Source: Bacteriovoracaceae bacterium (lineage in GTDB: Bacteria > Bdellovibrionota > Bacteriovoracia > Bacteriovoracales > Bacteriovoracaceae). From it: 64,000 bases of DNA. Shown piece by piece: positions 60,959 to 64,000 of the stretch. Position 1 is the stretch's first letter; every line of letters begins with the position of its first letter. The stretch is from NCBI GenBank assembly GCA_013141065.1, contig JABFRR010000002.1, forward strand, positions 1 through 64,000. Direction: 5' to 3'. Made by a program: the position numbers and the translations under genes. Under the pieces are notes generated by a model. That model did no database searches. It was not told where the DNA came from and was given only the letters and a program-made list of their open reading frames with translations.

Positions 60959-63472
60959 TTATTCGACAGTCGTTGGTTCCGTAAAGACATCTTTATTATC
61001 AGCTTTCTGAATTATTTCTTGATAATCTGGCTCGTCTTGGATTGGAGCTATTGCTCCACTTGCATTTGAATCCAAGCCGTTGGCATTATTGCGATCTTTA
61101 TATTTTTGAGTTTCACTCGTGTCGTATAAAGGGCCTTCACCCTGTTTTTTTGCTTTGTCGTAGAGACCTTTTACAGTTGTAGAGAATGAATCACTATCTC
61201 CAACCATATTTTTCAAATGAGACTGTCTGCGATTAAGAAGATCTTTAACATTTTCAGAGTTTGTTTTTTCATAAGAAGCGAGTATTTTAGGTGTCATAAA
61301 AAAGAGCAGGTTAACTTTTTCCACACTTTTTTTAGTGTTCTTAAATAACCATCCTAAAACTGGTATATCACCTAAAAGAGGAACTTTGTTCACGGTGTTT
61401 GTTTCTTTATCACGCATTAATCCACCCATGGCGATAGTATCCTTATCTCTAACAACGACGGTTGTTGCCAGCAATCTGATAACAGTTCCCACACCACCTT
61501 GGTTTGTTCCGAGGTCTTTACCAGAAAAGTCTTCAATTTTTTGGTCAATTTTGAGTTTAATAAAACGTGTCACTTTATTTATTTGAGGAGTAATTTTTAA
61601 ATTAAGAGAGACCGTTTGTGATTCAACTGAGGTTTGAGACGTTCCATTAGAATTATTAGTAGTTTTAGTGACTGGAACTTTTTCACCGCTTTCAAAAACA
61701 CCTTCGACATTATCCATGGTGAGTATTTGCGGCGTGGCCAAAACGTTAGTTGTATTGTGAGTAGCAATAGCAGAAATAAGGCCATTAACGGAATTAACTT
61801 TTATCGGTGTGCCAGTTGGACCTGGAATTTCAACTTGTTTACCTACACCACCACCAAGAAATAATCCAGAAAGGTTAGTGATGTTATTTGTCATTAAAGA
61901 AATCAAATCACTGGTGTTTCCGTAACCAGCTCGTTGTGCACCACCAGAGCCATAAGCTCCATAGATACTTATACCAAAGGCATTTCCTTTACTAACTTGA
62001 GTCTCCATCATCAGACCTTCTACATACACTTGATCGCGGGGAATATCGAGTTGGGCGATGACGGATTTCACTGTTTCATAATCAGTGGGAGAAGCGGTGA
62101 CAACTAATGCATTATTTTCTTTATCAGAAGTAATTTTAACTTCACTGTTAAAAAGTGTAGCAGTCGTTGCGGCATTAGAGTTAGGAGTCGTGAATCGAGT
62201 CAATCCACCTGCAGCACCGGCCCTAGGTGCATTTCCAACTAGAGAAGAAAGAGTTTTTGAAAGTGCCTCTGAGTCACCATAATTCAGGTAATAAACATGA
62301 ATTTGACCTGAGCCAGCTGCTACAACTTTAACATCTAGTTTTTCGATAAGCCCACGCAGTTCTCTGGCACCTTCTGAATTTGCCATGGCAATTATAGAGT
62401 TGGTTCTTGGCTCTGCAATGATGCGTGAGATATTTGACTGAGTAGTGGAGCTAGTAGAGGAGACTGCTGTATTGGCCCTAGGTGCACCACCTGTTCCATT
62501 TTTTAAAATTTTATCGAGAAGTGTTGCAATTTCTTGTGCTGAAGAATTTCTCACTTTTATTATTTGTAGTGATTCTTCGTGTCCTGGAATATCAATAAAT
62601 TTAATGAGCTTCATTAAACGATTGATGTGCGTTCCGGTTTCTTGAACGATAACAGTATTTGTCTGCTTAATTTCAATAATTCGTCCATAGCGTGACATAA
62701 ATGGTCTAAATGAATTTGCAACTTCTCTTGAATTGACATGCTTTAAAGGAATAATTTGCATGACATAATTTTCAGTATTTGGCGTGTAAGTTCCAGTATA
62801 CATAGTTGTAGGACTATAACGAATATCTCGATTGTTCACCAAAGTATAAAAGGCTCCGGATTTAACTAATGAATAGCCATTTATTGAAAGTGCTTGGAGG
62901 TAAGCCTTCCATGCATCTCCAATTGTTATTGGAGTGGGGCTCGAAATTGAAATTTTTCCTTTTATATCTTTATCTAAAATGAGATTCAATCCAGTCAGTT
63001 TTTGCATGTGTTTAGTTAAATCTAAGATTGAAACATTGGGAAAATCAAAACTTGTAACAACTTCAGGTCCGAAGGCCGTTTCTGGATTTAAATTGACATA
63101 TTTTTTATCTGCTTTGGCTGCATTGCTACCTCCAGATTTTCTGCCAAAAGCATCAGACCCACCACCACTAGATCCAGAAGATTCGTCAAATGAATCCCCT
63201 GCGATCTCATCGTCTGATTCTTCATCACTACCAACAAAATTTGAAGTATCAACTGAAGGAGAAGCTGATTCAAGTAAGGTATTAGCTGACTTTCCAGTAT
63301 CTGGAATTGTAATTTCACCAGGTGAGCTTGGGCTTGGTGGAGTTGAAACTTTATTAAATTTTGTTTTACTTTTGAATTTATCAAACTGGGCCTTTACTTC
63401 TGGAGAAAGACCCACTGACGATAACAGTATCGTAATAGTGAGTACTTTTGAGAGATAAACATTTTTTTTCAT
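60959..63472 (-). CDS. gspD: Type II secretion outer-membrane secretin GspD
   Basis: 837 residues. Signal peptide MKKNVYLSKVLTITILLSSVGLSPEVKA, a Ser/Gly/Asp-rich linker, the N0 domain (FDFPNVSILDLTKHMQKLTG), N1-N3 repeats (VQETGTHINRLMKLIKFIDI, ...IIAEPRTNSIIAMANSEGARELRGLIEKLD) and the secretin domain (VEGLMMETQVSKGNAFGI, LATPQILTMDN, VPVTKTTNNSN, GGLMRDKETNTVNKVPLLGDIPVLGWLF). The C-terminal 130 residues beyond the barrel contain an S-domain-like tail. It forms the outer-membrane pore. Confidence 0.95.
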   Translation of the reverse strand: MKKNVYLSKVLTITILLSSVGLSPEVKAQFDKFKSKTKFNKVSTPPSPSSPGEITIPDTGKSANTLLESASPSVDTSNFVGSDEESDDEIAGDSFDESSGSSGGGSDAFGRKSGGSNAAKADKKYVNLNPETAFGPEVVTSFDFPNVSILDLTKHMQKLTGLNLILDKDIKGKISISSPTPITIGDAWKAYLQALSINGYSLVKSGAFYTLVNNRDIRYSPTTMYTGTYTPNTENYVMQIIPLKHVNSREVANSFRPFMSRYGRIIEIKQTNTVIVQETGTHINRLMKLIKFIDIPGHEESLQIIKVRNSSAQEIATLLDKILKNGTGGAPRANTAVSSTSSTTQSNISRIIAEPRTNSIIAMANSEGARELRGLIEKLDVKVVAAGSGQIHVYYLNYGDSEALSKTLSSLVGNAPRAGAAGGLTRFTTPNSNAATTATLFNSEVKITSDKENNALVVTASPTDYETVKSVIAQLDIPRDQVYVEGLMMETQVSKGNAFGISIYGAYGSGGAQRAGYGNTSDLISLMTNNITNLSGLFLGGGVGKQVEIPGPTGTPIKVNSVNGLISAIATHNTTNVLATPQILTMDNVEGVFESGEKVPVTKTTNNSNGTSQTSVESQTVSLNLKITPQINKVTRFIKLKIDQKIEDFSGKDLGTNQGGVGTVIRLLATTVVVRDKDTIAMGGLMRDKETNTVNKVPLLGDIPVLGWLFKNTKKSVEKVNLLFFMTPKILASYEKTNSENVKDLLNRRQSHLKNMVGDSDSFSTTVKGLYDKAKKQGEGPLYDTSETQKYKDRNNANGLDSNASGAIAPIQDEPDYQEIIQKADNKDVFTEPTTVE

Positions 63473-63495
63473 TTTTGTCGTCCAATTAAATATTT

Positions 63496-64000
63496 TTATT
63501 CAAATCCAAATTCTAAATTTTCATCCATGCCATTGCGTTTTCGACCAATTTGAAATTGATCAATTTCTTTAATTCTTCCAAGAAGTGTCATTAGCTCATT
63601 TAAGTTTTCTATTTTTTTACCATTAATAGAGGTAATGATGTCGTCATTTTGTATATTGAGTTGTGAGTAAATGCTTCCAGGAACAACTTCGGTCATTTTA
63701 AAAGCGAGAGAGCCGTCCGGGTTGTTGATTTGAATCGCCTTTGCTTGCGTTAAGACTTCACTCATGTTGTTGATCATGCTGTCTCTGAATTGGCGTTTTA
63801 TTTTAAAATTATTTCCCACATTTTTAATGTTGGGATTATTACTCTTGAAAAGTTTACTCCCAGCTTGTGGACTCAGGATTTTCATGTTTGTCATTAGTGG
63901 GACGTCTTCTTCTTCGCTAGCTATGTATTCACATTCGCCAGTGTTGAGATTTTTTAATATGACCTTCATTCGATTAATACGCGAAACTTCTACTGATTCA
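63496..64000 (-). CDS. gspC: Type II secretion protein GspC, partial
   Basis: The frame is open to the right edge, so the 5' end lies outside the window; the visible ATG at 63969 is internal. The C-terminal part has the PDZ domain (FKMTEVVPGSIYSQLNIQNDDIITSINGKKIENLNELMTLL), which contacts the secretin. Preceded by a periplasmic part around KIKRQFRDSMINNMSEVLTQAK. The gspD gene follows after 23 bp. Confidence 0.8.
   Translation of the reverse strand, partial: ESVEVSRINRMKVILKNLNTGECEYIASEEEDVPLMTNMKILSPQAGSKLFKSNNPNIKNVGNNFKIKRQFRDSMINNMSEVLTQAKAIQINNPDGSLAFKMTEVVPGSIYSQLNIQNDDIITSINGKKIENLNELMTLLGRIKEIDQFQIGRKRNGMDENLEFGFE

Noticed and set aside
62934..63458. 174-codon plus-strand ORF
   Set aside because: Antisense to the N-terminal part of gspD, no family match, no promoter.
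1..64000. CRISPR array, rRNA operon, riboswitch or prophage
   Set aside because: No regularly spaced repeats, no rRNA sequence, no conserved riboswitch element and no phage structural genes were seen.

Overview
The window reads as chromosomal DNA of an AT-rich, Gram-negative, heterotrophic bacterium. The best guess is a Bdellovibrio-and-like organism of the Bacteriovoracales (Bacteriovorax/Peredibacter type). Reasons: a sphingolipid gene set (sphingophosphonolipids are known from Bacteriovorax stolpii), many Sec-exported proteins and lipoproteins without close named relatives, a full one-operon type II secretion system, and the general low-GC gene style. This placement is inference; no rRNA or marker phylogeny is present.

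Layout. 1-3.7 kb: a graveyard of insertion sequences: a frame-broken IS66 transposase cut by an IS3-family element with recognisable inverted repeats, then an N-terminally truncated IS1380-like transposase. 4.1-8.6 kb: tRNA-Phe with its terminator, a DUF1176-like secreted protein, an alpha/beta hydrolase, apt, a YceI-like protein and a divergent LysR regulator. 8.9-14.5 kb: a lipid region: a fatty-acid 2-hydroxylase homologue with an adjoining histidine kinase, facing a spt / GNAT (candidate bacterial ceramide synthase) / NAD-dependent reductase operon. 14.6-21 kb: a PilZ protein, a DUF2797 protein, aminopeptidase N, a hotdog protein and a NlpC/P60-like lipoprotein. 21-24 kb: a secreted caspase-fold (clan CD) protease candidate with a small exported partner, and class II fructose-bisphosphate aldolase. 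24-28 kb: a fused alpha-beta 2-oxoacid dehydrogenase E1 and a variant HD-GYP protein. 27.5-33.5 kb: an envelope signalling set (FecR-domain protein, TPR plus outer-membrane barrel, CHASE2 adenylate/guanylate cyclase, small exported HExxH protein). 33.7-36.5 kb: hemF, an EamA transporter, a lipoprotein, and an unlisted 49-codon ORF with a consensus promoter. 36.5-42.4 kb: a SUF iron-sulfur operon (Rrf2 regulator, sufBCDS, Nfu). 42.5-45.2 kb: a rhomboid protease and small exported proteins. 45.2-49.8 kb: a type IIA topoisomerase pair that resembles phage T4/eukaryotic enzymes more than standard ParE/ParC, then an IHF-alpha-like protein with an acidic tail and a MerR-like regulator. 49.8-64 kb: a polyprenyl synthase downstream of a twelve-gene T2SS operon (gspC through gspN), with gspC running off the right edge.

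How the parts fit: most of the gene content serves the cell envelope. It covers unusual lipids, export machinery, and surface proteins that may be exported. The most interesting loci are the sphingolipid set with its hydroxylase, the FecR/barrel/CHASE2-cyclase set, the secreted caspase-like protease, the T4-like topoisomerase and the promoter-led small ORF. No CRISPR array, rRNA or intact prophage was seen.
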